A stretch of DNA of 20,535 bases from Glomus cerebriforme (Eukaryota > Glomeromycota > Glomeromycetes > Glomerales > Glomeraceae). A model generated the notes under the pieces. It was given only the letters and a program-made list of their open reading frames with translations. It was not told the DNA's origin and ran no database searches. The position numbers and the translations under genes were made by a program. Positions 8,624 through 19,367 of this stretch are shown piece by piece; the stretch's first letter is position 1; each line of letters starts with the position of its first letter. The stretch covers positions 14,294 through 34,828 of the forward strand of contig QKYT01000285.1 in assembly GCA_003550305.1 (NCBI GenBank), written 5' to 3'.

Positions 8624-11600
8624 TCAAGGTTCTGGTATCATAGAAACTAACCATTTTTCTTCATCTAACCTTTCTTGTAATCTTTTACAGTTTTTAATAC
8701 GCTAAAGTCTCTCAAAGTTGAATAATTTAAAGAGAAGATCTTTAAGAGTACGTTCTCAAGATACTGCCACAAATGAAAGACCAGCAGTAAATTCTTTATC
8801 ACCAAGATCTATTATGGCTTTTTTTAACGTGAGACCCTGACTTTTATGAACAGTAATTGCCTATGCAAGATGTATGGAAATTTGTAAACGTGAACAAAAA
8901 ATCCCAGATTTATCATCCCAAGTACGTCAAATTGGTGCAATTGGCACAACCTTTTCACCCTCTAAACTAGTAATGGTGGAACCTTTATAATTATCAAAAG
9001 AGATCAAAACTGCTATAGGGAGAGAAGGCGGATCTTGATCTTCTTTAAATAATATGTCTTGGACAGTTCCCATTGAACCATTGACTAATCCAGTTTTTAT
9101 TCACAGGTTTGCTGTTAGTATGATGTGTGCTCCTCTTGTCAGCAATAACTGTACTTCAAGTCCATGTGCTATGTCAGAGTCAGCTTTTTTGGCTTCGCTA
9201 CTGCCTGTATATACAGCTTGAATTTAAGTAATAGAAATATTTAAAGATCTGAGCTGATCTATATTTACTCTATTAACATCAGACCATTTTGTTAAGATAA
9301 ATATAGCGTCAGAGAATTTTTTACGTTCTGCTTTACTATACTTATCTTCAATTTATGTGGTAAGAATTTTCCAATCATCAATAGTAGATTCTCCATTACG
9401 CAGTCTTAAGAGAATGTTTCTAAAGTCTTCTTATTCTTTAGAATTTTCTAATTGACGCTGAATAACATCAAGCTTATACACCTCTCTGAACTGTTTATAT
9501 GCTGCGAAACTACTATTTGATACTACATCTTGCTTAATGTTAGCATACATTGGGAGATTAAGTACAGGTGGAAGCTGGCCAAAGTCACCAAACATAATAA
9601 CTGATCTGCCACCAAATGGTTCATTATTATGCTCAGGAAAAGCTTATCAGAGTCGCATGTCAATTAAAGCAAGCATCTGGCGACCAACCATACTTTTCTC
9701 ATCAATTATTACATACCTCACATCTTTTAATTATCTTGTAATTGTTTCAACCATTCGCCATTAATATTAAGACGTTTGTTATCATTAACTATCGGTATTG
9801 ATAGCTTTGAGTGTATCATTATTCCATTGATATTAAAGGCCACAACTCCTGTTGGCGCAACCACAAATATAGGTGACTCAGATTCAGTCCCTGCCATTTC
9901 TTGAAGCTTACTTCAGATTGCCTTTATTAAGTAGGTCTTTTCAGTTCCTGCAATCCTCATTACAATGATTCTTAAAGGCTCAACTTGATATCCTGCAAGT
10001 AGATCATGGTAATGGGATTCTATTCGCATAAAGACTCTCTTTTGATTATCATTTAGCATCTGATAATCCACAGTTAAATCATCTTTTTTTTCAGCATTAA
10101 TCCTGAAATCTCCATTTAGAAATGTGTCAACGTTTATAAAATCCATATCAGAATATCATTGTCTTGGATCATTAATCCAGTCATGATTCTGATCCATATC
10201 TCGAGATTCAAGATCAGAGGAACAATCAAAATTTGGATTTGGACCTATTTCAGCAAGTAACATCCAATCATGCCAAAATTCATCTTGCACATCGTCTTCA
10301 ATTGGTTCACCTTCCTCTTCATCAATAATTTCATTTTCCATATCATTTATAGGTGGTCCAAGTAGGTCAATAGAATCGCTATTAATTTCTTCAATATAGC
10401 GATTATATAAATCTGACCATTCAAGAGTGCCATTTTCTGTTAACTCTTGAAGATTTCAGTGACAAACGTGAAGGAGAACTTTGACATGACAGAATTCTTG
10501 CCACTGAGGACCTTCATGCAATGGTAATGGATGTGAAAAAATTCGTACAATATTTTCCTGCTGACACTTTTTCCATTGACCTTTGTATAATTTATATATT
10601 AAGTAAAGCTAAAATAGTGTGAATTCCTCAAGTTCGGTAGGCCAGTCCCAATAATTTTTCAGATGTGATTTTTCCATTTGTTCTGAATCACTAACTGTAA
10701 AAAATTCTTCACTTTCTCCAGTGCCACAAATCCACCTTGGTGCTTCTTTGTTAAGATTTAAGTAAATAAATTGGCGACTTGAATGGTAAAGAGGAAGGCT
10801 GAGAAGAATATGACAGGTTTCTTGAGCAGATATATCTCATTCTGCAATACTATGTAGAAGCAGCTTTTGGACCGGACTAAGTAATTGATCTTCTGGTTGA
10901 CTTTCGCTAAGGATTCGATCCAATATATCTGAAAAGGCAGCCGACCGTAGTTCTGCTTTGCTTGCATACTTTGCAATATATTGCAGTGCAGCATATATAC
11001 TTAGAATTGGCTTTAAATTCACGTTGACTTGCCAACCCTGTAGCTGAAGTCAGTTACGTGAGTTTACATACGGATTATTTCTTGCCGTTATTAGCTCTGG
11101 TTGTCCATGGACATCATTTCGAAGAAAAGTTTGCTCATTAGTTTCTTTAGGGTATCCAAACCTGCAGAATTGCTTTCCTTTTTGATTGATACGAAGATAA
11201 TATGAAGGACTACATCATGTATGTCTTTGTAATTTATTAATCAAGTTGACATAATCTTGTTGATCATCACGTAATTCATTACTCTTCTTTTGACATGGAT
11301 GCCGTTCAGAAACAGACATATCAAGTTCAGGATTTATTGTTGTGATTAGATTGTCAAGGTACTATATAACTTTACTCATTATGTCTGCATTTTCCTTCAT
11401 CTACTTCCAATTTATAGTGGGTGTGTTTTTCATCTTTCCTATTTCATGCACATGAACACTTCCGCAATGCTGATATTTGAATCTATATCACCAATCCTCC
11501 AAACCCCATTGCTCTTTTAGGACATCATTTAAGAAAATTTCAAATCTCTTACTGAAAAACCAGGTCACAATATGAGGGTTGTCAGTAATGTTTTGGTGGG

Positions 11601-13283
11601 GTGAAGATTCAGAACCTCCGCTTGATGACATGAGATCGTGAAGCTCTGGCCAATGTAAATCAGCAGCGCTAAATATAAAAAAGACCAGGCCTTGTAGTCC
11701 TATTTGTTTGATCATATCGGACAATTCATAGCATTGCGCATTCCAAAATTGTCAAGATCCACGTATTCCTTCACCATATCGCATAATTTTATTAGCAAAA
11801 TAACTTTCACCTGAGGTAATTCTTTCTTTTATATCTGAGACAGTGATCTGGAGTTTAGTTAGGTTTTGTTTAATATAAACCTTTCCTTCTTGTAATGCTC
11901 ACTATCTCATTTGAGAATTTAGTGCGAAGTATTTCCATCTAGCATGGCGGGCAAATCTCCTGTCTTTGTACAGAAGTAGATGCCTAAAATATTTGGCAGG
12001 CTTAACATCTCTAATTCGTTCTGTATGAAGATCTGCACATCCAGTCGGGTATAAAGTTAGAAACGCGCATGCAATATATCCTGGCGTCTGGAATTCATTC
12101 ACGGGATTATTATTGATTTGTGGCTACATAATGGGATTATTCTCATTCTGCATGTGATCAAGGGTATTATTAATAGCAATGTCTTCATGATAAGTCAAAG
12201 AAAGAAGTAAAACAAAGGTGCGTGTAATCATGTCATGTTCATTATCATAATCTAATTCTTCTGCATTAGTTTGAGTATTTTGAAGCTGGTCATCAATTGG
12301 GCCATCATCTGGTAAGGATTTAAGAACTTCAGTATTAATGATTATGTTAGCGTAGTAACGATTGTTTTCCTTTAGCCAATTCAATGCAAGAGCCACCTTA
12401 GAACAACGAACTCAAAAATCCCTAAATGCTTCTGAATTATTTGCAAATTGATGACGTATAATAAGAACATCTAATAATGATGGTTGCCGAGAAAGCTTTT
12501 TGACAAATTCTTTAACATCTTGAGGAAAGTTGATTACATTTCCACGATAGCCATATTGTCCTCCTCAAAGTTTATAGACTGATATTACAGGAAAAACATG
12601 CGCAATCAACATTTTCTCAACTTCTGTGAGATCTTGAAGTTCTTCAGGTACTTCACCCGGGTCCATATTATTCTCTGCTAAAACTTTTTTGGAGTGGTCT
12701 TCTCGGTATGGCAATGTCAACATTCTCCTTTTACAAGTATTATAGATGGGAAGCTTTCATTATATGTAAGGCAAAGCTTATGACTGAATTTGTCAACTTT
12801 ATTACAAAATTTCTTAAGAAAATTTCGTTTGAATTCACTTAGTCTATCTGCATCACTATGGGCTTGACAGGCTTGACCAGATTCTTGAGACTCTTGCTAC
12901 GTATGCTGCAGATTTAGTTGCTGCGGCTGTTGAGAATTTAGTTGTTGCTCTGATTGTTGCTTTGATTGTTACTGTTGCGGATTCAAGTCTTGATTTACTG
13001 TCTCTTGGAGATTTCTTAGGTGAGTTCTTCATTTACGATAATTATCTAGACGTATTTGGCATTGTTCGTCTGTTTTCTTTGCTAATTTTAAGCACTTTCG
13101 TTCATTGTTACGTGCATGATGCGCTTCCTGTTCTTCAGTACTTTCTCTTGCTCTTTTTTGGCACCTGTTTTCACGTTCCTTTGCAAGACGTGTTTCATAT
13201 TGATTAGATGTTTCATTCTTTCTAGCTTTACATTTTCTAAGAGCTTCACGTTTTCTAGGAACTTCAGGATCTATATTTTCCAT
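8624..13283 (-). pseudogene. Helitron Rep/helicase (RepHel) polyprotein, degenerate
   Basis: This is the transposase of a rolling-circle Helitron. It would be about 1,553 residues from ATG (13281-13283) to TGA (8624-8626); the span is exactly two bases short of a whole number of codons, matching two 1-bp deletions (near 12680 and 9730). Order: basic N-terminus (MENIDPEVPRKREALRKCKA, residues 1-85), Gln-rich segment (about 100-130), Cys-containing segment, Helitron-like N domain (near 400-590, GYIACAFLTLYPTG), Rep with the HUH motif HVH at 11446-11454 (about residue 611) and the catalytic pair YIAKY at 10966-10980 (about 770), then a PIF1-type helicase: Walker A at 9934-9957, Walker B-like IIDEKSM, motif VHKSQGLTL near the end. 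Thirty in-frame stops (17 TGA, 8 TAG, 5 TAA) and a ruined Walker A (RIAGTEKT in place of GxxxxGK[ST]) make it dead. Compared with remembered relatives, the stops replace R, Q and W. Domain assignment is confident. Confidence 0.93.
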
Positions 13284-13383
13284 TATATTTGCTAAAGAAA
13301 TTATATAGTGGCTTGTATGGCTTGTATGTGGCTTTTGTTAAACAAATATCACACAACGTGATCAACATACCGAATTACTATAT

Positions 13384-13968
13384 TTTAACTAACATTTATT
13401 AAAAAATCGTGCAAATTTTTTTAATTAATAAAATATAAAGTTTTGAATAGAATTTAATTAATTAATTTATATATAGCTTATTTAACTACATTAAATATAT
13501 TAGTTTTAGTTTATTAGATTAAAATTGAAGGAAACTTCACAAGGAATTTTTGTTAGTTTTAATTAACAGAAATAGGAATAGTTTGTATTACAAAGCACAG
13601 AGGAAGAGTAGTAATTTCTGATTTAGTTATTAATAAAACTGGCTTTTATATACACCTTATTTTCTTTATTNATTTATTAAATTGCACTTTATTTNATTGT
13701 TTGATATTCAATTTGATTANATAAGCATTTTATTTTCTTAATAAAATATACGCTTTACTCTATTTCCNATATANACATTATTTAACATTAATTATTATTC
13801 TATTTATCTTATTACCGAATCCTTTATTTCTTGCAGTCATTTCTTTTACACATTTGAATACAATAAGTTATTATATGACTATAAATTAAAAATTGGAATC
13901 GCTCCAGACTCACAACGGTTTCCATTTCCTAGTTATAATTATTATACTAATGTTCAACTATTTACTTA
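13384..13968. other. AT-rich gap between Helitron and the next relic
   Basis: No gene was recognised. Ambiguous bases occur at 13671, 13695, 13720, 13768 and 13774, an unusual cluster. A frame on the plus strand beginning near 13893 is antisense to the adjacent minus-strand relic. Confidence 0.4.
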
Positions 13969-15499
13969 TTATTCGTCACTTTCATCACTTTCATCACTTT
14001 CATCAAGTTCTTTATCATCTGCTGAAACTGATTTTTGGAATGAGGTTGATCTATAATTCTTATTCTTTAAATAATCACCATTCTCATTACCATCATTGTA
14101 TTTTAATACAACTTTCTTTATAACAGTTTTCAATAATCTTTCATATCCTGATTTTGTCTATTAGGTTGCATTTAAAGGAGTGTTTATTTCACCAGGAGCA
14201 AATTGTGAATTATCATAAACTCATTTTCACTTTCTTCTGTCTGGTTTCTGCTGATAAAACATTGCATTTATATAGTCTCTTAAAAATATACGCAACTTGA
14301 ATATGTAAAATTATTTATTAGTACATGTAATTTGTGAAAAATAGAAAAATAGTTGCTTCTTCATACTTACGCTATCATTTCTCCATTTTAAGTCTCATAT
14401 AACAATCTTTGTTTTCTTCTCCTTTATCCGCTTCTTTCTCAGATTCTTCTGGATTATGGTATGCATTTTCCATTATTATTGGATTAAGTTCTGATTGTTG
14501 AAACTTGGAGACAATTGAATCCTCCATTCTTTGTAAATGGTTAATAATTTTGGTTCTTCGTATTCATTTCTACATTAACAATTATTAACTGAATATATAT
14601 AAATAAATTAAATAATTGATTGATTAATTGATATACTACCTCTTTTTGATGAGAATTTCCATGTTGTTGTATATTTTTTTTAGTTTAGATAGAAATTCCT
14701 TTGTTCTTTCTTAACATTTCCTTTCTTTGATAATGGATCATTTCATATAGTACATCTTCACTGATCAGATACGTTACCAGATCTAATACTTTTAACAAAG
14801 CTAGTATAATCATCTTTATTACTGTATTTTTTTGAGATTCAAATATTTCATTGAGGTTTAATTGAACATTATCTGGCATTCTTTGGATGTTCCAAAAAAC
14901 ATCCTGCTGCAGCATTTATTTATATTAAAATAATAAAATATTAAATAAAGTGATATAGATAAATAATTTACTTATACGTAAAGCATCACGCAAATCTTTC
15001 ATTAAATCTATTGCATGTAGAAATATTACTCTCCTGAGATTGCCAGATTCATTATTTTTATCGTAATTAGATTGAGAAGATGATCATTTTTGATTTTGTC
15101 ATTTTTATTTCTTCTTACTATTCCTACTTTCATCATAATTAGAACAAGATAATGAACGTTTTTGATTCTAGTTTTCTTGTTTCTTCTTACTTTTCTTACT
15201 TTCATCATAACTAGAATGAGATGGTGAATGGTTTTGATTCTAGTTTTCTTGTTTCTTCTTGTTTTTCTTACTTTTGTCATAACTAGAACGAGATGGTGAA
15301 CGTTTTTGATTCTGGTTTTTTTATTTCTTCTTACTTTTAGCTTTTTTTTGTTAGCTTTTTTTTTATCCTTTTCATTTTTATTAGATGAAGTTATAAAAAT
15401 TGGCTCTTGAGATGTTCTTAATGATGGACCTGCAACACCATCTTTACAGAAACCTCCAATTTTCATAAATATGTTAGCTATATCACTGATAGATAGCAT
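13969..15499 (-). pseudogene. Broken multi-exon gene with RS-like repeats and SDE tail
   Basis: Minus strand. ATG at 15497-15499 opens MLSISDIANIFMKIGGFCKD. After an A-rich run (about 15360) the frame shifts and reads three to four tandem units of about 24 residues: KRSPSRSSYDKSKKNKKKQE, then SPSHSSYDESKKSKKKQE, then SLSCSNYDESRNSKKK, separated by TAG stops where CAG fits. The exon ends LHAIDLMKDLRDALR near 14972. Exon 2 (about 14903-14640) contains DVFWNIQRMPDNVQLNLNE and ends at G|GTAGTA; the intron is 14571-14639. Exon 3 (14371-14570) includes LQRMEDSIVSKFQQSE and ends at C|GTAAGT after one frameshift. The last exon (14278-13969) reads DYINAMFYQQKPDRRK, FAPGEINTPLNAT, SGYERLLKTVIKKVVLKYND and ends in a triple SDE motif and TAA. 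At least eight stops are present. Function is unknown; the RS-like, basic and acidic low-complexity segments suggest a nuclear protein, which is inference. Confidence 0.6.
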
Positions 15500-15539
15500 T
15501 TATATATTCAACATATTTGCATAAATGTAATATTAATAA

Positions 15540-15960
15540 TATATGAATAACATATTTTTGTAATATCTCTAACATATGCTAGATTTCAAATTTAAATTAG
15601 TAAATTTGTAAATATTTTTGTAATATCAATAACATATGAATAAAACATTTCTGTAATATCTCTATTATATTTCAAATTTTTAATATTTTGTAATATTAAT
15701 AAAATATGAATAAAATATTTTTGTAATATTTCTATCATATTTTAAATTTCAAATATTCTGTAATATCAATAATATATGAATAAAATATTTTTGTAATACT
15801 AATAACATATAAATAAATATTTTTGTAATATTTCTATTATATTTTAAATTTTAAATATTCTGTAATATTAATAACATATGAATAAAATATTTTTGTAATA
15901 CAAATAATATATGAATAAATATTTTTGTAATATTTTTATTATATGTTAAATTTTAATATA
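15540..15960 (+). repeat. AT satellite, about 70-bp unit, about 6 copies
   Basis: The unit is roughly AATAACATATGAATAAAATA, TTTTTGTAATAT, TTCTATYATATTT, TAAATTT, ATATTCTGTAATATYAATAA. ATGAA anchors fall at about 15637, 15707 and 15777 (70-bp spacing), then at about 15879, where an extra half-unit is inserted. The half-units share TGTAATAT, suggesting an original unit of about 33 bp. The array lies directly upstream of the 13969-15499 relic's ATG. No coding potential. Confidence 0.7.
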
Positions 15961-16089
15961 ATAAGAGTTTAAAATTTATATGCATCTGCATACGTACGCA
16001 CTTTCTATCACATGATAGGAATTTAAATTTTTATTGGTTGGTATAGTTAGTAATTAAGATAATCAATTTTATCAATTTTATTTTTTTTT

Positions 16090-16326
16090 ATAGGAGCAGA
16101 CAAAATTAAAATGAAAAATAAATAGATTTTTTAGGAGTTTTTTTTGTTCATTTCATTTAAGAACATTCCTAACATTTTTTTTGATAGTTTTTTTTTGTAG
16201 GAGTGGTCCCTTAAGATAAACTGGATAGACTTCTGAAAAGTGGAGATGAACTAGACTTCTGAAGGTTTTTTAATAATGCCAGTTTAACACAAAAAGACAG
16301 TTTTTATAACTACTTAAATGAACTAA
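16090..16326 (+). other. Intron-like 3' end upstream of the hAT relic
   Basis: CCTAACATT at about 16169, a long T tract, then TTTTTGTAG ending at 16200 makes a good branch site plus acceptor. A second pyrimidine-AG lies near 16094. The following bases (GAGTGGTCCC onward) are open for only about 11 codons. TAGACTTCTGAA is duplicated at about 16227 and 16252. The first exon of the transposase may start here, but this is not proven. Confidence 0.35.
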
Positions 16327-18124
16327 TATCCTGGTGTCTTTAGAGAAGATAATGGAATTATGTTTTGTAACTTCTGTGATCTTTCAATTGAGTGAAGATC
16401 AAAGTCTACTGTTAATGGACATTGTCTTTCAAAAAGTTATATTAAAAAAAAGTAAACCTATAAAAATAATGCAAGAAGATAAGAACAAGTTACTATTTCA
16501 GCATTTGAATCCAAAAAAAGAGGTTATAGAGGATTTAATTAAAGCTTTTTCCCTTGTAAATATCCATTTTGAAAAGATAAATAATTTACTCCCTTTTTCA
16601 AAAAGTACCTTAAAGAGGGTGGTGCAATTCCTAAGGCTCCTACAATTCAAAAAATTCATCTACCACATGTTTTTAATAATCATCTTTCTTTACTTTAAAA
16701 CTTCTTTAAGCAAAAACCTATAGTAATAATAATGGATGAAATCACAAATGATTATTCCTGAAGTGTTGTTAACATTCTTTTTGCTTTTCGTCAGCATATA
16801 AAGCTTGTTTCTGTTAATTTTTTGGAACATGTTAATAATTCAATAATGGGAGGAATTCTTTTATCTATTTTATCACATTATAATATTCCATATACTTTAT
16901 CAAAATTGGTTCTTTCTGATTCTGTAGTATATATGAAAAAATGTTTCTGAGAAATATTAAANCCAATAATGNCACAATTAATTNATTTACTGTGTTGCNC
17001 TNATATTATTAATCTGATTGGGTAAATATTAATTTAAATTAAATTAATAAAAATTATTAATTAATTTACTTATATTATTATACATTTTCTAGTGATACTT
17101 GANGAACTTTTCCAAGTTTTAATATTTTAAAAGTATTTTTATCAAAAATAAAAGAAATATTTGTATAATCACCAGCATGTAAAGATCATTATCTAACTCA
17201 TTTTTAAATACATGAAATTGAAAAACCTTGTAAAATTTCTTTACCAAATACAATAATACGCTGGAGTTCATAGTTCAAAATGGTATTTTATGCCAAAAAT
17301 TATATTGGTTATTGGCCATTTTTTTTTTATGAGGAATATGAGAGAGATAAAAATAATGAATCAATTTCAACAATTAACAAAATTTTGCAAAATGTACAAA
17401 AAAAAGGAACAATTACCATTTATATTAATTTTATTGCATATTTTGCACAAGAATCTGTTTAAAATTTAGATTTTTTCCAACAACAAAATAAATCAGTATT
17501 TTCATTTGCTGAAGGATAACTTGAACAAATTATATCATATTTGGAGGAAAATTGAATAGCACAAAATTTTGGTCCTGAACTAGTACATACACTTATTATA
17601 GAACTTCAATTCAATATTTCAATCCTGATGATTTTTACACTATCTTTCAATCAGCATTTAATTCTGCATATAAGAAATTTGAAATGCATATTTCACAACA
17701 CCCAGCATGCCCTTTGTTTCATGCTTCTCATATTTTTGATCCACTATATATTCAGATAGAAATTCAAATAGGAGATACTTTACATAATGATATTTGTTAA
17801 TATTCAGCAGTAATTACAGAATTTGGTAATCCATCTAATGAATGGGCAATTTATTATAGTTCAGTAAATGAAATAGTTNAGAAAAATATTAATCTTGATT
17901 TATATTGGGCAAGAAAGCAAAAAATTTTACTGATTTTATCAAATATTGCATTAAACTATATTTGGTTTCTGATTTCAAGTTGTAGTATAGAATATAATTT
18001 CTCTATGTATAATAATCTTTTAACTAGTGACTAGCAAAACCTTTCCTGTGAATCATTAAAGCAATTAAATATGTTGTATTTTAATGGTGGAAATAAAGAG
18101 TGTGGTTTGAATAGTGAATTTTAA
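16327..18124 (+). pseudogene. hAT-like transposase with N-terminal zinc finger, degenerate
   Basis: The relic begins YPGVFREDNGIMFCNFCDLS, a C-x2-C finger followed by NGH and, five residues on, Y where the second His is expected. This fits a BED/CGGBP1-like DNA-binding finger. The RNase H-like core follows: IIMDEIT (Asp codon at 16735-16737) and KLVLSDSVVYMKKCF, then a C-C segment, LINLIG, an intron (17022-17092, 71 bp) that splices in phase, and LPNTIIRWSS. The C-terminal hAT dimerisation domain is LDLYWARKQKILLILSNIAL, ISSCSIEYNFSMYNNLL, QNLSCESLKQLNMLYFNGG, ending TAA at 18122-18124. Thirteen in-frame stops (for example 16393, 16696, 16948, 17271, 18032) and about three frameshifts (near 16450, 16605, 17610) inactivate it. 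The dimerisation motif normally has ER; here it is EY. Terminal inverted repeats and an 8-bp target duplication were not found. Confidence 0.8.
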
Positions 18125-18589
18125 ATAATATAGTTTATAGGATAGTATAATAAATTTTATTTGTAATAAATAAAAAAAAATACGTTGTTTTTGAAGAAAA
18201 TTTTTTTTTATTTTGAGTTGTAAAAATAAGCACATGAGATTACTGAATTGTGCATAAATCACTACAGAATTGCACAGAATGGACAAAATAAGTTATCACA
18301 TTATGTAACATAATTAATCCTAATCACAAACAGAATTCACCCTTAATTACTGTAGAAAATCATCGTCCCTACTATATGATTTCAAAAAAAAAAATTTCCA
18401 ATTGTATGACTGCATCATGTAATATGTGTAACAGTTACATTACAATTGCATAATACATAATATATAATGATGTGTCAAAATACAAATTACGCGTTAATTA
18501 TTTTATTTTTAATTTATTTATTTATATTTTTTAAATTTAATTTTTTACTATTTTTTAAATTTTAAATTTTTAATTTTTTTTTTATTTAA
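18125..18589. other. Non-coding stretch with nested palindromes
   Basis: At 18399-18448 CAATTGTA pairs with TACAATTG, and inside it ATGTAA pairs with TTACAT and TGTAA-CAG-TTACA forms a small stem. This may be a short foldback element. Otherwise AT-rich, with no gene. Confidence 0.45.
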
Positions 18590-18830
18590 AAGAAAAAGAA
18601 TGAAAAAAATAATGAAAAGGAAAAAAAAAGAACAANAAGAAAAAGAATGAAAGGAAAAAGAAAAAAGAAAAAGAAAAAGAACGAAAGAGAAAAGGAAGAA
18701 CAAAAAGAAAAAGAATGAAAGGAAAAAGGAAGAATGAAAAGAAAAAGAATGAACAAAAAAATAAAATAGAAAAAGAAGAAAAAAAAAGAAGTTAGAAGAA
18801 ATTAACAAAGAAAAAAACAAAAAAAAGGAA
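18590..18830 (+). repeat. Polypurine low-complexity tract (GAAAAA/GAATGAAA)n
   Basis: About 240 bases are almost entirely A and G on the plus strand, with recurrent GAAAAAG, GAATGAAAGGAAAAAG and AACAAAAAG. One ambiguous base lies at 18636. On the minus strand it reads as a long F/S/L-rich frame, which is an artefact of the composition. It abuts the 62-bp array. Confidence 0.85.
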
Positions 18831-18861
18831 AGAAAACCTAAAATACGACTCACCTGTAAAT

Positions 18862-19295
18862 TAAACTGAAAAGATGCCACTGAGATCTAAAGAAAAAAAG
18901 ATAAATGAGAGATTCAAGGCCATTAAACTGAAGAAATATCACTGAGATCTAAAGAAAAAAAAGATAAATGAGAGATCCAAGACCACTGAACTGAAGAGAT
19001 ACTACTAAGATCTAAAGAAAAAAGATAAATGAGAGATCCAAAGCCACCAAACTGAAGAGATACCACTGAGATCTAAAGTAAAAAAAAGATAAATAAGAGA
19101 TCCAAGGCTACCAAACTGAAGAGACGCCACTGAGATCTAAAGAAAAAAAGATAAATGAAAAATCCAAGACTACCAAACTGAAGAGACGCCACTGAGATCT
19201 AAAGAAAAAAAAGATAAATGAGAGATCCAAGGCCACCAAACTGAAGAGATGCCACCAAGATCTAAAGAAAAAAGATAAATGAGAGATCCAAGGTA
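18862..19295 (-). repeat. Tandem array, 7 copies of a 62-63 bp unit
   Basis: The AGATCT anchor recurs at about 18884, 18945, 19008, 19069, 19133, 19195 and 19258. On the minus strand each unit carries a pyrimidine tract ending in TTTCTTTAG or ACTTTAG followed by ATCTCAG or similar, so each offers an acceptor-like signal. A single strong donor (CAG|GTGAGT, first intron base 18853) lies beyond the last unit, defining a 33-nt exon candidate at 18854-18886. Because several units are 63 bp, a minus-strand frame stays open over four of them (RSQWRLFSLVALDLSFIF-like repeats), but that frame is probably incidental. Copies differ mostly by transitions, including CG/TG at GAGACGCC/GAGATGCC. Confidence 0.8.
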
Positions 19296-19367
19296 GAGGT
19301 ATACTCTGGTAAAATCTGTTCAATCCGTTATCTGTTTTTGAATGGATTGGATAATCTGGATTAAGGA

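Larger units (their letters stand above)
8201..13372 (-). mobile_element. Helitron rolling-circle transposon, dead; ends uncertain
   Basis: The element is defined by its Rep/helicase pseudogene (8624-13283). The ends are estimates. On the right (5' side of the gene) sequence complexity falls sharply after about 13372, and a TC start (minus-strand TCGGTATGTTGATCACG, beginning at 13372) would fit the usual Helitron 5' end. On the left (3' side), palindromic ATCACGTGAT sequences occur at 8202-8243, but no canonical hairpin plus CTRR was found. TGATCACGT occurs near both proposed ends in opposite orientation (8201-8209 and 13356-13364). Helitrons insert between A and T without target duplication, so flanks do not help. 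Confidence 0.45.

Noticed and set aside
9537..9764. Plus-strand frame inside the Helitron
   Set aside because: It is antisense to the helicase domain, whose minus-strand frame is clearly the coding one.
10758..10994. Second minus-strand frame overlapping the Rep region
   Set aside because: It is out of frame with the segment carrying the YIAKY catalytic motif.
12962..13207. Plus-strand frame over the Helitron N-terminus
   Set aside because: It is antisense to the basic N-terminal domain that starts MENIDPEVPRKRE.
8624..13283. An alternative genetic code in which stops are read as amino acids
   Set aside because: All three stop codons appear at positions fitting three different residues (R, Q, W), the gene also has two frameshifts, and the Walker A motif is broken. 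Decay explains everything.
13893..14123. Plus-strand His-rich frame
   Set aside because: It is antisense to the SDE tail of the minus-strand relic; TCATCACTT repeats give the histidines.
18548..18880. Phe/Ser-rich minus-strand frame of 110 codons
   Set aside because: It is the complement of a polypurine tract, with no motif and an ambiguous base inside.
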